From Atherix ibis (taxonomy: Eukaryota; Arthropoda; Insecta; Diptera; Athericidae): a DNA stretch of 64,000 nucleotides. Location: NCBI GenBank assembly GCA_958298945.1, contig OY282610.1, positions 66,647,088 through 66,711,087 of the forward strand. The letters run 5' to 3'. Below, one piece after another: positions 42,739 to 56,899 of the stretch. Numbering within the stretch: position 1 is the stretch's first letter; each line of letters starts with the position of its first letter. The position numbers and the translations under genes were made by a program. The notes below the pieces were generated by a model, which ran no database searches, was not told the origin of the DNA, and was given only the letters and a program-made list of their open reading frames with translations.

Positions 42739-45700
42739 CTTCACTCACATTAGCATATGGAAGTAAATACTATAAAAGTACTATGCATGAAAGCTATGCA
42801 AAGCTCCAACGCCATAATCCTAAAAGCATCTATTTAATATTTTGAGTTTCGTTCTGTGGAGAATATCGGTTCCCGTGTTACCAATTTAAATTTTAAGAGA
42901 ACTGAGGTTTCTACTCCGCTCAGAGAGCTATGGTCAGGAACCTTGTAAATTCCCCGTCACCGCTCGGACTATGATCTACCCCCCCCCTGTAGGAGGTTAT
43001 TATGTGATTGTTAATTTTTTAATATCACATTATGCCAGCCACGGCATATCCACTGTCGGACATCTACTTTTGCCCTTGTTATCTATTTTACCTTTCTATG
43101 CCATTATTGGGAGGAGAAGCTGATATATACTTAACACCCCCGCTACCGAAGCGGAATTTGAGTCGATCAACAAGAATCAAAATTATTTGTCTGGGAATTT
43201 TTAGAATATATAAAAATATCGCCGATAAAAACATTGACGTCCATCTTTCATTGATGTGAAATCTCGATTAAGACGTCTGGTACCGTAAGTATAAGAACAG
43301 ATTCGATCGCACTCCTTCCAATTATTCCGCGTTAATGCAGATTGTTTGTGTTTAATAGTAAATATTAAATCCATTTCAAATACAACTGCTGCTTGAGAAT
43401 ATGCAAAAATGAACTTCTTATTTTCCAAAAATGAACTTCTTAGTTTCGGAAATTTTTTTCGTTCCACAGAATTGTGTACAGTAAACGTTATTCTTTCTTT
43501 ATCGATAAGAAACATTGTCATAAATTCAAGTTAGATCAATTTTAATAATTTCATCATATCCGAGAATCATTTTTTTCCAAACCGAGTAAACTTTTTTATA
43601 ATTTTTGATTTTGGGTACCTTATTGAGACTTATTTGTTTTATTTGTATTTTGTTTCATGTGCAGCTATTTTTTTATATTTTGAAAAGAGTCTTGAGACTG
43701 TGATGAAAAATATGTCTTATACCGTGTTGACTAAAACTGTGTTTGATGATATTAAGTGTTAGTCACATTAACTTCAAGACAGAACGATGTTCTCCTTACT
43801 TTAATTTATTTAAACAACTTTATTATTAGCGTGTGTATCATGAAACGAAAAAATACATATAATCTGAATATTCATTTAATACAATCTGCTCAATATATTC
43901 AAATGCGCATGTTTTTCTGGTTAAATAATATCATCTCCAATTGGAGTATCAGAAGCTTTTCCTGCATATTCTATAATTTTTAAATACTATTTATTCATAA
44001 TCCGCCTTTTAAATTATTTAATGTCCCCAACATTGAATGTGACCTTAAATCATGTTCTACTTTAATTTCCACCAACGTTTTTTTAACAAACCATTTTAAT
44101 TTTATGTGGATGGGTCCCTTCTCGACATGAATAAATTTGAAGTAAAAGCAGATACAAATTTGTATCAAGAGGCACTTTTTATCCATGTACAAATATCGAA
44201 AATTATGCCCTTTCCATTTGAAGATGTATGCAAATATTCAAAAACTGTTTCAATTTTCTGTAGAGAGATCATATTTGGAGTTGAATAAATTTCAAAAATA
44301 AATTATTTAAAGTCTACGAGTTCGAATTTACATAGAAGATTCCCCTTTTAGTGAAAGTGTTATTTCATTAGAGTAATTATTATTTTTTTAAAGTTTACTA
44401 ACTATTATAATTAAAAGCTTTGCAAAAATAAGACTATGTCCTAAAAATGTTGTTGTTCTTTCCTTAGGCTTAATGTCTTCGATGCGTGAGAACTTGGAAA
44501 ACTAAAAAGTTACAGCGTTTTGTGAAATCTTTCATATAATATATCAATCAGATTGTGAGAACACCTATTTTTCCTTATTTTCTTTAAAGGACTGTGAGTT
44601 AACAAAATTTTTAAATAACTTTCATTTTTGGATATTATATATCTTAAAAGATAAAATTAAAGTTTATCAAGCGTACGCTATCTTGTACTGTAGGCATTCT
44701 GAAAAATTAGCAGAGGACTCTTATAATGAGAATATCGAAGATGATTACAATAGCACTTACTTATGATTAATAAAATTGTATATCATATATTGTCTTTTAA
44801 GTGGACGATGCTCTACTAAAATTAAAAGCTTACGTACGAGTACGTGACATTATTTTCATTACCATTCATTCAATAACGTTGCAATACACTCTTTAGGTAA
44901 AGGTGATTTTCTATAATGACACAATGGAATCAAATATGACGTGGCCTCTTGGGTTTGATTACCAAATCAGAAGAATCGTATTGCTTAAATTTCCCAAATA
45001 ATATTCCAAGTCACACTTCCATCCGTAATCGATATATTAAAACGGGTCATTTTTAGGTTGTTTAAGGTTAACTGGTATTACCGTTTTCCATCCATAGTTG
45101 GATAAAATTAGAATAATAATAGTCAACTTGATCGAGGGAGCGTAGGCTGATTGCATATTTTACTAGGGAATCTGTTATTTTGCTTCTCAAAAAGGACATC
45201 TATCCTGCTTAAGTAAGCAGGATAGACGTTAGCTGGTATAATTCATAGCTTAAATTACTATTCGGAATTGACTCAATAAATATGCTGAATATTTGGATTT
45301 ACTTGTTATTATTTATGGTTTCATTTAATCTACTTTAGAGTGGAAAAATCATCAAATTATTTATTTTTCTATCGGTTTTTATACAGTAAAAACTATAGGA
45401 ATGAGACGATAAACTTAAAAATGTGAACTTTGTCGAACAAAACATTCAAAGGTTAATGAGATGGCGTAAAAGAAAAGGTGTACAACTATTCTGAAGGAGT
45501 ATGAAGTTTGGTGGTATGGACTAACATAAGAGTACAGATAGAAAAATTTGTCACCGTCCTAAACTATTATCAGAAATGCTCAACAAAAATCAGCTTAGAT
45601 TATTTGAATTCAGTTTCAATTCGGTTATAGTCCTTATCAAATAAGGCAAAATGGAATGAAAATTTCACCCTGTATCTGGAAATGCTGTGAGTTGGAGTAT

Positions 45701-46735
45701 CTTGAGTTAAGATTTCCCCTACTATATATATTACGACTATTCAAATTAATATTGACTCTTTTCAATTAAATGTTACTGTTGCCTAAATATCTTATGGCTT
45801 ATTAAATAATATTCGAATACTTACACTGTAAATAATTTTTTCAAATATCTTTCAAAATATTTACAGACTTTTCTCAACTGTCTCGGTAAAAGTTTATTCA
45901 TAGACAAACAATTAAAAAAGGTTCTAGGATCATAAAATATATTCGAATACATCATAATATCATTAATCCTAATGAATTTTCTATCACTAAAAAGGATTTT
46001 CTGCCATCTGAAAAGGACTTTCAATTTACTTAAAAGGATTCGGGTAGAAAACAGCTATTTTCGTTATTATTTTAATGTTGGCTATAAACACTTTTAGATT
46101 TACATATACTTATTAAAGTTATGAAAACTTATTTGCATTCAAAATTCATTCTAATAGTAAGTATGATAGTTGCCTCTGACTCCTTCTTATACCTGCTGTC
46201 CAAACGCATCTACTCAAAAGTAAAATTTATTCTATCAAAATACGCATTATGGTGGATAGTTTATTAGTAATTATGAAAACAAAAATATTTTTAATTAAAA
46301 TTTAACTATTAATCCGTCAAAGTAATTAAATTTGCATTTCTCTTAGTAATAGTAAAAGGGATCAGATGAACGACTTTTTTTGCCACTCCTCGTTTTTGTG
46401 AACGAATTAATTTTCTTCATTAAAATTATGAGTTCAATCAAAATTCATATTTGTGGAACTATACTATCAGTACTATCAGCGGGTATACACGTAAGCTGAT
46501 GTTTATTACTTGAACGATTCAGTTAGATTGAGGGTAACCACGATAAAGAGAATTAAGAAAAATATATTTTCCCATTTAAATTCTGTTCACCAAATACTAA
46601 CCGTTTCAAGTACTTGTGTCATATGTACTGTAATATTGACTTGAGAACAGACACATCTATTGGCAATTGATAGTAACTCCGATCAGCATGATAACATTGT
46701 GCATACATTGACTAAATTTATTAACGCAAAAATAA
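42739..46735. other. AT-rich DNA, no gene recognised
   Basis: A C-run near 42980 and a small GC-richer patch at 43030-43180 have no motif I know. The one clear structure is the palindrome at 45199-45226. Confidence 0.5.
45199..45226. repeat. Perfect 13-bp palindrome with 2-nt loop
   Basis: TCTATCCTGCTTA (45199-45211) and TAAGCAGGATAGA (45214-45226) are exact reverse complements separated by AG. The pairing can extend outward with one mismatch. The loop is too short for a microRNA precursor; it could extrude as a cruciform or mark an old inverted duplication. Confidence 0.6.
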
Positions 46736-46744
46736 GACCTAAGA

Positions 46745-46980
46745 TGAATTAGGAACCTAATCTGGAACAAAACCGCAGAATTGAAAGTAATTAAAACACA
46801 GATTGAAGGTCTTCAAGTCAGCAGAGGAGTTCAACAAGGTCGTATATTATCTCCTCTAGTATTCAACAAACGAAAAAAGTTTCTCTGATTTCATTATTTG
46901 GTTATGGGAAGGGATTAATCTAAACGGGGAATAAATCAACAACATGCTGATACTCTTACTATTGTCATTTTAGAGTAGTG
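46745..46980 (+). pseudogene. RTE-like reverse transcriptase scrap
   Basis: EGLQVSRGVQQGRILSPLVF matches the V-R-Q-G-C-x-L-S-P-L-L-F block of RTE-like LINEs. After a frame change come GINLNGEINN and QQHADTLTIVI, in the place of the usual YADD segment, which is destroyed. The fragment ends where the Jockey relic begins, suggesting that the Jockey copy landed next to or in it. Confidence 0.55.
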
Positions 46981-46994
46981 GCGGCGCTACTAAT

Positions 46995-49450
46995 TTTAAA
47001 ATTTTAATATTCAATAGCAGCAGCAATAGCAGCAACATACACCACAATAGAAAGAGCATAAAAAAAGGAAGAGTAACAATAAACTTAACAACACTTCTCT
47101 CTACACTAGCCAATCAAAATGTACAAGAATTATGAGTATCAATACTCCTAGCGCCATTACTAACTATCCTAACAAATCGTATATTTTTACTTACTGCCAA
47201 TACTAATAAATAAATGTTGTTAACTGATAAATTCCTGTCCATCCTCCTTTGAAAAGCGAATAAATTGACTTCACACCGACAAGAACTGGACGTACTGCTA
47301 CATAGCACTTCTTACTGAAACACATTTTAGAACCAGGTCTTAGTTTTACACTCGAGACTATATGGTTTATAGGACTGACCACCTTGGCAACACAGCACAA
47401 CAAAATTCCCTAGCCCATTATTATTAACAATCCACAGTGGTAACTCTCAATTGTTCTCCTTTACCACTAAATATAGTTTCTGTATTATTGCCCTTCTAGT
47501 AAAAACTTATCTTTCCAAGATTTGTCTTCCTTTTTTCATGTTCTGGGATGATTTTTTTTTCTCGCAAACGAGATTACAATGCAAAGCACCCTAAATGCGG
47601 TTGCCATGTATCAAATCCTCGAGGAAAGATCGTTCATGAAATGCTTTCCCAAACTCCACTAAAAGTTAAAGCTTCTTCTTCTTCTACTTATTAACGTACA
47701 TTCACCTCTACACTTTATGATATTTTGGATTATTTTATTACCATTCTTTTAATTCCTTCCTACTCCTAAATCCATTCCACTAAAACTGATAAATAGACAA
47801 GTAAACCGGGATGTTTTTTGACAGAAACTATACCGACAGATCAATTAAAAACAAATAATTTTAAAGACCAAACACGAAATAGACGATAGAGTGCACGATA
47901 TAACTACATATATACAAAATGCTGTAACGGAAGCCCATACATCTGAAACTAACTGACTAACGAAACAATATAACATGTTATTTTAAATACGGATTCTTTT
48001 TAGCGAAAACCCAAAATAAAAGCTAAATGGCAACGGACAAGACCAGAATAAAAGCTAAATGACAACGCGAACTAAAACAAGAATGAACTAACTACAATAG
48101 CGAACAATTTAATGAATACACCCCCAGTCAATCACCACAAATAAAGCACTCCGGTCAGCACTAAGCGACTGCGGAAATAAGAAAAGCGACACATCTTCTA
48201 CGTTGAATCGACAGAACATGGGCAAAAACTGACAAAAAAAACTTTTACGCCACACAATAACATACAAAACAAAGTTCACGAAAACAAAATGCTCAAGGAC
48301 TTATCAATATCCACACATACGAGCCTCCCAAACATTTTATACCTTCCGAAGTTAAAAACCTCATCCAACGCCTACCCAATCAAAAATCCCCGGCCTATGA
48401 TATTATGACTTCCGAAATATTAAAGCAGCTTTTCAAAGTAATTTCCAGACATCATATTTTCCCCAACTTTTCAATAATAAAAATGATCCACAAGCCTAAA
48501 AATGCCCAGCCATATTTTTAGACATAGCTCAGTGTGTCGGCCAAATATAGCATTCTGGGCTTCTCTGAGATCTTAAAAGAATCATTTCTACCCCATACTT
48601 CCTTATAAGCAAATTCTACCTCTGGGAGGTGTTTGATAATGTCGAACATTTTGAGATATCGCCTATCGTTGGTTATTATACAACAACTACACTTATTATA
48701 TTCCAACCAACAATAAAAACCGAATAGCAACATATGCCATCCTAGCTTATCAGCAAAACCGTTTCATACCATCCACCATCTTACAAATCCATATTTACTC
48801 CCTTCAAAAATGGTCCAAAAAGTGTAAGGTGAAAGTGAATGGACAAAAATTCGTTCATGTTCCTTTCACTCCTCATCAAGAACCATCTCCATCCATAAAC
48901 TTTGACGGCAACATTTTTTCACCAAAAGACTAGGACTCAAGTTTGACAAATTGACTAATATGGAATGCATACACGAAACTTAAAAGAACTGAATTTAACT
49001 GTGGATACAAGCAGCTGCTACGTCTCTAAGATGCAAGATCAAAGCTAACAATCGACAGCAAATTGCTATTTGACAATACATTGTTCAAGCCAATCTGGAC
49101 GTATGGACTTGAACTGTGGGGTTCGTTGAAGCAATCCAACTCCCTTTGAATCCAATCACTACAATCTAGAAGCCCACGTAAAATCGTCACTGCCCCATAT
49201 AATGTGCATAATATTGTTATCCACCGTGATCTAAATATTCCCTATAACCCTCTTGTTGAAGAGCCACCCTCAACTACCCTCGCAATAAACACGCAACAAC
49301 GTCTTCATTACTTTCAATCTCTTAAAATAATCACAACAGGCAGAGTTGCCTCTCTTCGATGGGTGGTGTTTACTCTTTTCTCATACTTTCCCGTCAATAT
49401 GCCCTTGACATAAGTATTATTAATGAGATTTTTGTTGCTGTAAATTCAAT
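46995..49450 (+). pseudogene. Jockey relic from ORF1 C-terminus to 3' UTR
   Basis: It starts in the Gln-rich part of ORF1 (now AGCAGCAGCAATAGCAGC near 47018), then LTTLLSTLANQNVQEL, then TNK-TAA-ATG at about 47207-47216, the same ORF junction as the full-length copy. EN remnants are RDYNAKHPKCGCHVSNPRGK near 47570 and LDYF. RT remnants: FIRRLPNQKSPAYDIMTSEILKQ-like sequence near 48370, FLDIAQCVGQI near 48515, then ATYA joined directly to ILAYQQ, so a 12-bp loss removes the catalytic Asp-Asp and two more residues. KWSKKCKVKVNGQKFVHV, YGLELWGSLKQSNSL and VIHRDLNIP follow, and the 3' UTR CGATGGGTGGTGTTTAC near 49357. About 70 codons before FLDIA are missing. Confidence 0.85.
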
Positions 49451-52400
49451 ACCAAATACACCATGTCTGATTCATATGTCGTCACTTTTGATAATAAAAT
49501 GCCTGCCGAACTGGATTCATCGGTCAATCTACTTCTTGTGCTACTATTTATAAAATTCATTTCGGAAAATAATGACGTCACTAGATTTCTTAAGTAGCTT
49601 AAGATTTTTGGAATGTTGTCCCAAGTTCTTATTATCTCTTCTTCCGCATTATTTTTAATTATACTATATTCGATAATCGATCATATTTAACTATTTCCAT
49701 TGGAGTTCAGTCAATGTCATTTCCATAGCTTCAAGATTCAGCCACTTGACCATCTCTAAATTTGGAGTAGCGGCCGACACAACGTCTGGAAATACAATTT
49801 ATTTTTCTAGCATAATACACATTTTTTATAATGCCTTCAATTTTGGTCAGAACTGGTCTTCAAATAATTCAAATCCATTACGAAATCAGTCGATCTGTGG
49901 AAGCCATATTTCGTAAAATCTATGATCGATTTGGTCGTGATAATCGTCCACTGAGCCTGCAATCAAAATTTAGTTTTGATTGTAGAAAGTTATCTTTTAT
50001 GAAAATAGATGACTCTCAAATGAAATTTTTTTTAGACTCCAAAAATCTAAAAACACACTCGAAATAACGTTTAATTATAAATTTGTGGTCACGAAGATGA
50101 ACATCCTGAAAACTCAAACGTTCCATGTCAGTGGACTTTTTGTATTCATTCGGATATGATAGAAATTACCACTTAGAATGAGTTATGCTTCGGTAAAATG
50201 CTTCAAAAGCATTCGAAATTATTTTATTATGGTTTTAAAGGTTCTTAATGCCAACAAATCATGTTTTATTGAGAAGCAGCCGTTTACAAGAAAAACTTAT
50301 ATTATGAAAATGAATTTAATATAATTAGCAAACTTGCATATTCCAATTAACGAGTACATTACAAAAAAATATTCGAAAGACGCTAAAGTCTAATATAAGC
50401 TAAATAAGCTGAATTAACGCTCGTCTAATAACAGTCCTTTAAATTGATGATTTTATTCTAACATAAACTAAAAAATGAGTGCTTTCAAATAAGAGTCCAT
50501 TAGCAGAGACAAAACGACGAGGACTATTTTTGCAGAAGTCCACTCTTATTTGGCAACGACCGATGAATGTGAAACCTTCTAGACTAGACTGAACTGGAAT
50601 TATGGAAAATTAAACAATTCCGTATAATGTGTGTCACTGCCAGAATCTCTCTTGGTGGACTTAGTTTTTGTAGTTTCGTCCAATTTGTCTGCATGAATAG
50701 AATTTATCGACTCATAACTTCATATCTTATTGCGGTTTTATTTGTAATTCGGAAAGTTTCGATCCAAATTGTAATTATGCCTTCCAAAATAAGTCATCAT
50801 AATGTCAAATGTCAAACAATAATAATTCAATTCCGAATCCATTGTGGACGTTTAAGATAATGTTGAGTAGAATAAGCAAAATGCCTTGTCGAATTAAGCC
50901 AAAAGATTATGTTGAATTCAGATATGCTTATCTGTTACCATGGATAATCCTACACTAATATTCAGACACGGAAATCTTTCATTTGACTTACTCACAAATA
51001 TTAAGCTAATCCCAACGATTGACTTATTCAAAAATCCATAAAACAAATCTAACCAAAGAGTTTGGTATAATCTAAATTGCCATTGAACAAAAAATTGTTA
51101 GTTAAAATTACTCACAATTGATTTTATGATATTTAATCGAATTTCACAATAAAGGCACATAAATAATGATTCTTTAGCCATAATTTTATTATTTAAGGAT
51201 ATTATCCGGCTGTATTTAATACTGAAACTGTACCAAAAAATTGTAAAAATTCAAATTCTTATTTTTGTACACAAAAAGCTAATTTTGAGGTATTTAAACA
51301 GTTTCATTCTATTTTTCATAAAGCAAATTGCTTTCGATATTATTCGAGACGAGGATCCTTCGAACATCCATTAGATCCCACAGAATTTTAGTTCACGAAT
51401 GATATCACAAGTCAAATTCAATTATCTATGGGGAGATAATGGGTGAAGTTTGATGGAGCAATGGGATCAGCAAGGTCAGCAATTCAGTGCAATGTGTAGA
51501 GGACGTAGACCAGACCTTAACGCATATTGTTTGTTCGATATGATGACCCAACCACATCATACCTGCAATTGATAGCGATGATGATCATTATTGGTATAGT
51601 TAACAGCTCTGCACTCTAAATAATTGGCGTGATGGCACATAACTCATGAAATAAAATCTTTGGAAAAGAACTAATAAATAATATTCTCCGAGAAAAATTG
51701 CAAAGTTAATTTAGTTTTTTTAATATCTTCTCAATATTTTCCTATGTGTCTTGTAAAATAAATATTTTGTGCGCCTCTTGGATTAATTGAGTGTTTTTTT
51801 TCTTCAGTATACAATTTTCCTCTCCATTAACCAATTTATAAGCATAAAAAATTTAAAAAAAGGCAGGAAAAAAGAGAATAACCTACAAAAATAACAACAA
51901 ATGGAAAAAAGGATACTAAAGAAAATGCAGTGTGGCGCTTTTAAAGTAATGAACAGACATACCGGCCACCATCCTAACAAGCCCCATCCTGCGAGTATTT
52001 ACCACTAGTCTTTACCGTTCGTCGCCATTACGCTTAACCTCAATTAAATTTTCATTGTAATAACCGTTCATCACTATTTTTAGTCCGCCATCTTTTTTCT
52101 ACTCCACTTTTGATATTAAAAAAATGTCAAAAAAAAACCAGTTGTGTTCTTGTAAAATTTCATAGGTCATATATTTAGCAAAGATTTTTATGTCGCTTAG
52201 GATAATGTTGGTATTAAAGCGAAATAATAAAAGAGGATAAAAAACAAGGACGAAATCAAGAAAAAACTACATGGAAAATATTATGAAATTTAAAACAAAA
52301 GTAAATTCTCCCTTCTTCACATAGCTGAAATGTTCAGAAAAAGGAAGAGGATTCGGAAATGAAATAAATAAAAAGGACTATGTTAAAAACATCTTCAAAA

Positions 52401-55400
52401 CCTTTAATTTTTGTTTGAAGATGAAAGAAGAAGAACTAAATCGAAAGTAAAGAAAAGGTTTTGCTATAAATGAAAGGTGATAGAGAGACATAATTGGGAG
52501 GGGTGTGGGGGAGGTCGGTGAAGTAGTAGTAGTTGGTGGCAGGAGGATTTGGGAAGTGATAAGTACGAATAATCTAACAATTACAAGATTTTATGCTTTA
52601 CAAGCCATTGTTTCGGAACGGAATATTTGCCAATCTCAAGAAGTGGGCAACAAAAAAAACTGAGAAGTTCTGTATCGTTGGTCACACAATTACCTTTGCA
52701 ATTTGTTAATTCCGTCGAGAAGAGAAAAAATTCTTTTAATATTAACATTTCCACTTTATTCTGGCACAGAGAGAATCCCCTCTAACTGAGATATTTTCAT
52801 TTTCAATTTCAATTTGGAGTTTCGAATAAAATAATTTATCAATAATTTACTGAGTGCACATATCTTCTCGATAGTTTTCAATTTGTCTATTTACATTTAA
52901 TATTCTCTTAATAATGATTTTTATAACTTATTTAATTTTTGTGTAAAACGTGAATATTTTTATAATTTTCGTTGGATTAGTCCCCTTTGAAGTTTGAATT
53001 TAAACGCCAAGAAAAGTTGTTCAATAAATCAATGAATAGTTGCAGAAATAAAGTTTCGATTGGAAAAAAAAATATATTTCAGGATGTAATTTATGTATTC
53101 AATAATCTTTTTCTGCTGATCAGAGTTAGCTTCTTTTACACTACGAGAAGCTTTTTCTTTTGAATTTTACAGATAACTACAACTATTAAATAGGAACAAG
53201 CCAATATCACTGTACTCGTATTGTTAAGTTTTCAGATTACCAGAGATGAAAAACTTCTAATTAAATATGAAATTGTTAAGATGGCATCTAAATAGCTTAA
53301 AAACTATTCAAGAAATTATTCAAGTAGGGAGAGTATCCCATTCGTTATGAATAATTATCTAAGTAATTGTGTGTATAAGATACCATCCATATATGGACTT
53401 TACATAATTTTAACTTAGTATAAATCAAATTGAAGAATATCCTTTTAGTTTTTGGCAAGGAAGTATTAATTTATATAAAGGAGCGGTGAAGTTCTTATAT
53501 AGCAAGAGACAATATTATAAAGATAAAATAAAGGGAACAATAATTTATGAATAAATTTAATCATCTATACTTACTTACCCTTTCTACCAAAAATTCCATA
53601 TTGTATAGAAGAAAAGTCTCAAGTAGAAAAATGTTCAAGTCTAATAATTTCGGATAATTGATATGTGATTATGGAAGATAAAATAAATTATCCTTTTATT
53701 AATCTAACATAGAAGTAATCATTAACCGGTCTTCTATAAAAATATGTAAGACTTTTTTTGGAGGATTAGTCCAACTCCCAGTCGACAGTACATTTATGAT
53801 GTTGGTATTGAGTAGTGTGCTTATCAAAAATTTTCTTTTAGGCCTCTTAGGCTAGTCTCTCTTCTAGGGTAGTTTCGTTCCACCACCATTATTATTTGAA
53901 TTAATAATTTACTTACGTGTATTAAGGCTTATCAAAATCGGTATTAGTGATTAGAGTAAAATGAATATGAAATGGAGCAGCTCATGGACTCGTCACTTTA
54001 AACGCTCTGATGAGCCAGAGATACTTTGTTGTATGGCCTTCCATTATCCTGTTTGACATTTTTTTTCAACAACCGAAGAAGAATCCAAAAAATGCAAAAA
54101 ATATTTTCATTTTTGTTGACTTTTGAAGTTTATATCTTGCAGATCTATTTGCATCCCAAACTTTTTATTGTAAAAGCAAAGCTTAACTAAGAAGAAGTCT
54201 GCCATTCATCCCTTATTATGTATTTACCTCTCAGTTAAATTATTCCTTTTCCTGTCCATACAGACTTATTACTAACATATTTTCTAATTGCGCGATCAAA
54301 GAGATGTGATGTCGGTAAAGAACCATTCCATAATAGCAACTTTTAGGATTCGTATATTTTTATGTATTGAATAACAGGGTTTACGGAATATCTCCATCTA
54401 AGCTACGGTCAAGACCAAATTATTGAGTTCAATTATAATAGTTGAAAGTGACATATTACAGATATCGTTCGAGTTATTTTAAATTTCACCAAGTCTTTTT
54501 GGAATTATTGAGAAGCATTTAGATTGAAGGACAGTAAGCGACCGTGCAATTTTGTTAATAATTTAAGAAATATCAACTTCTTATCTGTTAATATTTATGA
54601 AAATAAAGTCAAATTATAAAACCAAATAAGTTAAAATATCATAAATATATTAAAATTTAAGGAAATTTTTAATATTTTATTACAAGTTTAAGAAACGGAC
54701 CGTATTTTGACAACTGTGGTATCCATTGCTATGTCATTCGAGGAACGTTTCAGTCCTAACTTATTTGGTATTATCGAGAAATTACTTATTAAATTTAAAT
54801 TAATATTAGATTATTTCCATGGATTTTTTTTCATGCCTTCTGACTTTTAATAGGTTTCTTTTTTTTAAAATTATTTTTTATTTATGTGTGAACGTCCTTT
54901 TTATGCGCTATGTCACATTTTCATTTCTGTGGACACATTATTTTTCATCCTTTTTTCGATTTCGATTTATATTAAAAATGTTTCGCTCCATCGATTGTTC
55001 TTTGGCGACCGTAATACTAATCGCAAAGTTATTGTTGTATGCTTTAATTTACTAATCACTCGACTATCCATAAGAAACTAGATTGGTTAGGAATATTTAA
55101 GCATGTTTCCATAAATTTTGTCATTAAGTCTGAATCATTTTTCTCGATAGGTGATTTTATGAAGCTGCACGTGGTTGTCTGAAGTAAAACAATTTTAAAA
55201 GTCATTCTCGGTATGAAAGTTGGTCATTCTCGGTCGTTCTATATACTAACTTATTTTAAAACCATCCCAACGTTGTTTCTTGATAGGAATTAATACTGAA
55301 CATTCTGTAACATCTCCTATCACAATAATTGCTCCACAAGAAAGTTTCCAACAAATCCCAAAATTAAAGTACCCATTATGAGAATGTTACCGCTATTCTT

Positions 55401-55489
55401 AAATTCCACACAATTATCTAGTTTCCAGTTTCCATATCCACTTCTACAATCCCATATGAAAAGACTCCAAGTTTTTCTTATAAAATAAA
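49451..55489. other. Six kb without a recognisable gene
   Basis: I found no RT, transposase or domain motif on either strand. A G-rich patch lies near 52500-52550. An inverted repeat at 50486-50552 is listed separately. Short frames are AT-rich and low-complexity. Confidence 0.5.
50486..50552. repeat. Inverted repeat, 11-bp arms, 45-nt loop
   Basis: CAAATAAGAGT (50486-50496) pairs exactly with ACTCTTATTTG (50542-50552). Pairing beyond the arms is poor, so a small-RNA precursor is unlikely. Confidence 0.45.
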
Positions 55490-56010
55490 TGACCACCCAT
55501 CCCTATTTAATTTAAAGACAATGTCATTTCACCAAGCATCAAAATACGCTAACTGAGACTGTACCTGGACAACCGTATTAACTTGGAACGCTGGCACGGA
55601 ATTAAAAAAAACTTGGACTTAACAAACGTTATTCACTACTACTTAGATTACTGTACAACTGATAAAAATTAACACAACAGTACAAACTGTTAATTTACAA
55701 CAGAACTGAAATATTGATCTGGACTTACGGTATTAGTCTTTGGATTAATGTTGAGCGTTTAAACTCTCGCGGACAATCCCATTAACCTTACTTCTTCCGA
55801 AAAAAATGTTCTGTATTTGTAAAAAAATTACTCATAGTGAATTATATGATCCCCTTTTCCATGACTTATGTCATACTCGTGATAAAAAGTTTCTTTCTGG
55901 ATTAGTCTACCACTATCATTCCCGCTTCCCCAAAAACACTCTTTGTCATTCAACTCCTACCATTGAAGTATACTTGTTATAAAACGTGCCTGTTATAAGG
56001 CCTATATAGC
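55490..56010 (+). pseudogene. Jockey ORF2 C-terminal relic
   Basis: RLYLDNRINLERWHGIKKNL aligns with the reference LGLIFDKRLTWNLHTKTKRR block, then LIWTYGISLWINVERLNSR with PIWTYGLELWGSTKHSNS, and HDLCHTRDKKFLSGLVYHYH with the RDLNVPF...ISRYKKFHSHLSFH block. Frames change several times. RT core and endonuclease are absent. Confidence 0.6.
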
Positions 56011-56899
56011 AAATAACCTATAATAAAAATGTTTGTTTAGCCTAATCTTTTCAGTCTTCTAGTAAATTTTATCCAAGACTCAGGCTTTTAACCGATTGAT
56101 AACCGTTGGGCCAATTTAAATTGGTCAAAAAAGCATCGTTAAATACTAAAAGTAGTCAAATTTTTGAACGATGTTTAATTCGAAACCAAAATATCCTTTA
56201 AAGTTATCACTCTGGCGTGCATTTGAGCAGTCTTCGCTTAAGCCTGCCCTAAGAAGATTTCAAGTCCGCTTAATTTTGACAAAGTTTCGAAAACACTTCG
56301 AACCAATTTCAAACTAGTTTTTTTATTATTAACCAATTTTTTTTGAAAAGAATTCTCATTAATAAAATAACATAATTTATTTATGGATTCGAACGATCCA
56401 TCAATGAGTACGGACGTAGACAATTAGCAGTGCCAGATTTATAATTAATATTTTGAAGTGCCGAAAATAAATATTATTTAAAATCAGAAAATAAATATAT
56501 ATAACCAATTTTAAACAATAAAACATGAGTAAACTAAAATAAATATTAAGGGTATAAAAAATAAAAAAAAAATAAAATCTTTTATAAAATTTTATAATTA
56601 ATAAAAATAAAAATAATAAATCCCATTTATATAACATAATTTGATTATTCTTTCAAAATCGGTTTAAAAAAAAGTAAATTGATGTAAATTTAAGTTAATA
56701 ATTAAATAAAGGAATTTTGAAGAATTTAACTAAGCACAAGTATGTCATTAAAAATTGAAGTAATGAAGGTGAATCAAAGAGAAAAACAGAATAATCCAAC
56801 TGAAGGAAAGAGAAGCAAAAAGTTATTTATAGAGCAGTGCATAGCGGTACTCTTCTTGTGCATGTTAGATATAATAAAAAAGTGAAAAATAAATTGTTG

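Noticed and set aside
48518..48733. Minus-strand ORF with IKHLPEVEFAY resembling a Gypsy integrase end
   Set aside because: The plus strand of the same bases aligns in order with the Jockey RT (FLDIAQC..., SGLL, STPYFLISKFYLWEVF), so the minus frame is a shadow.
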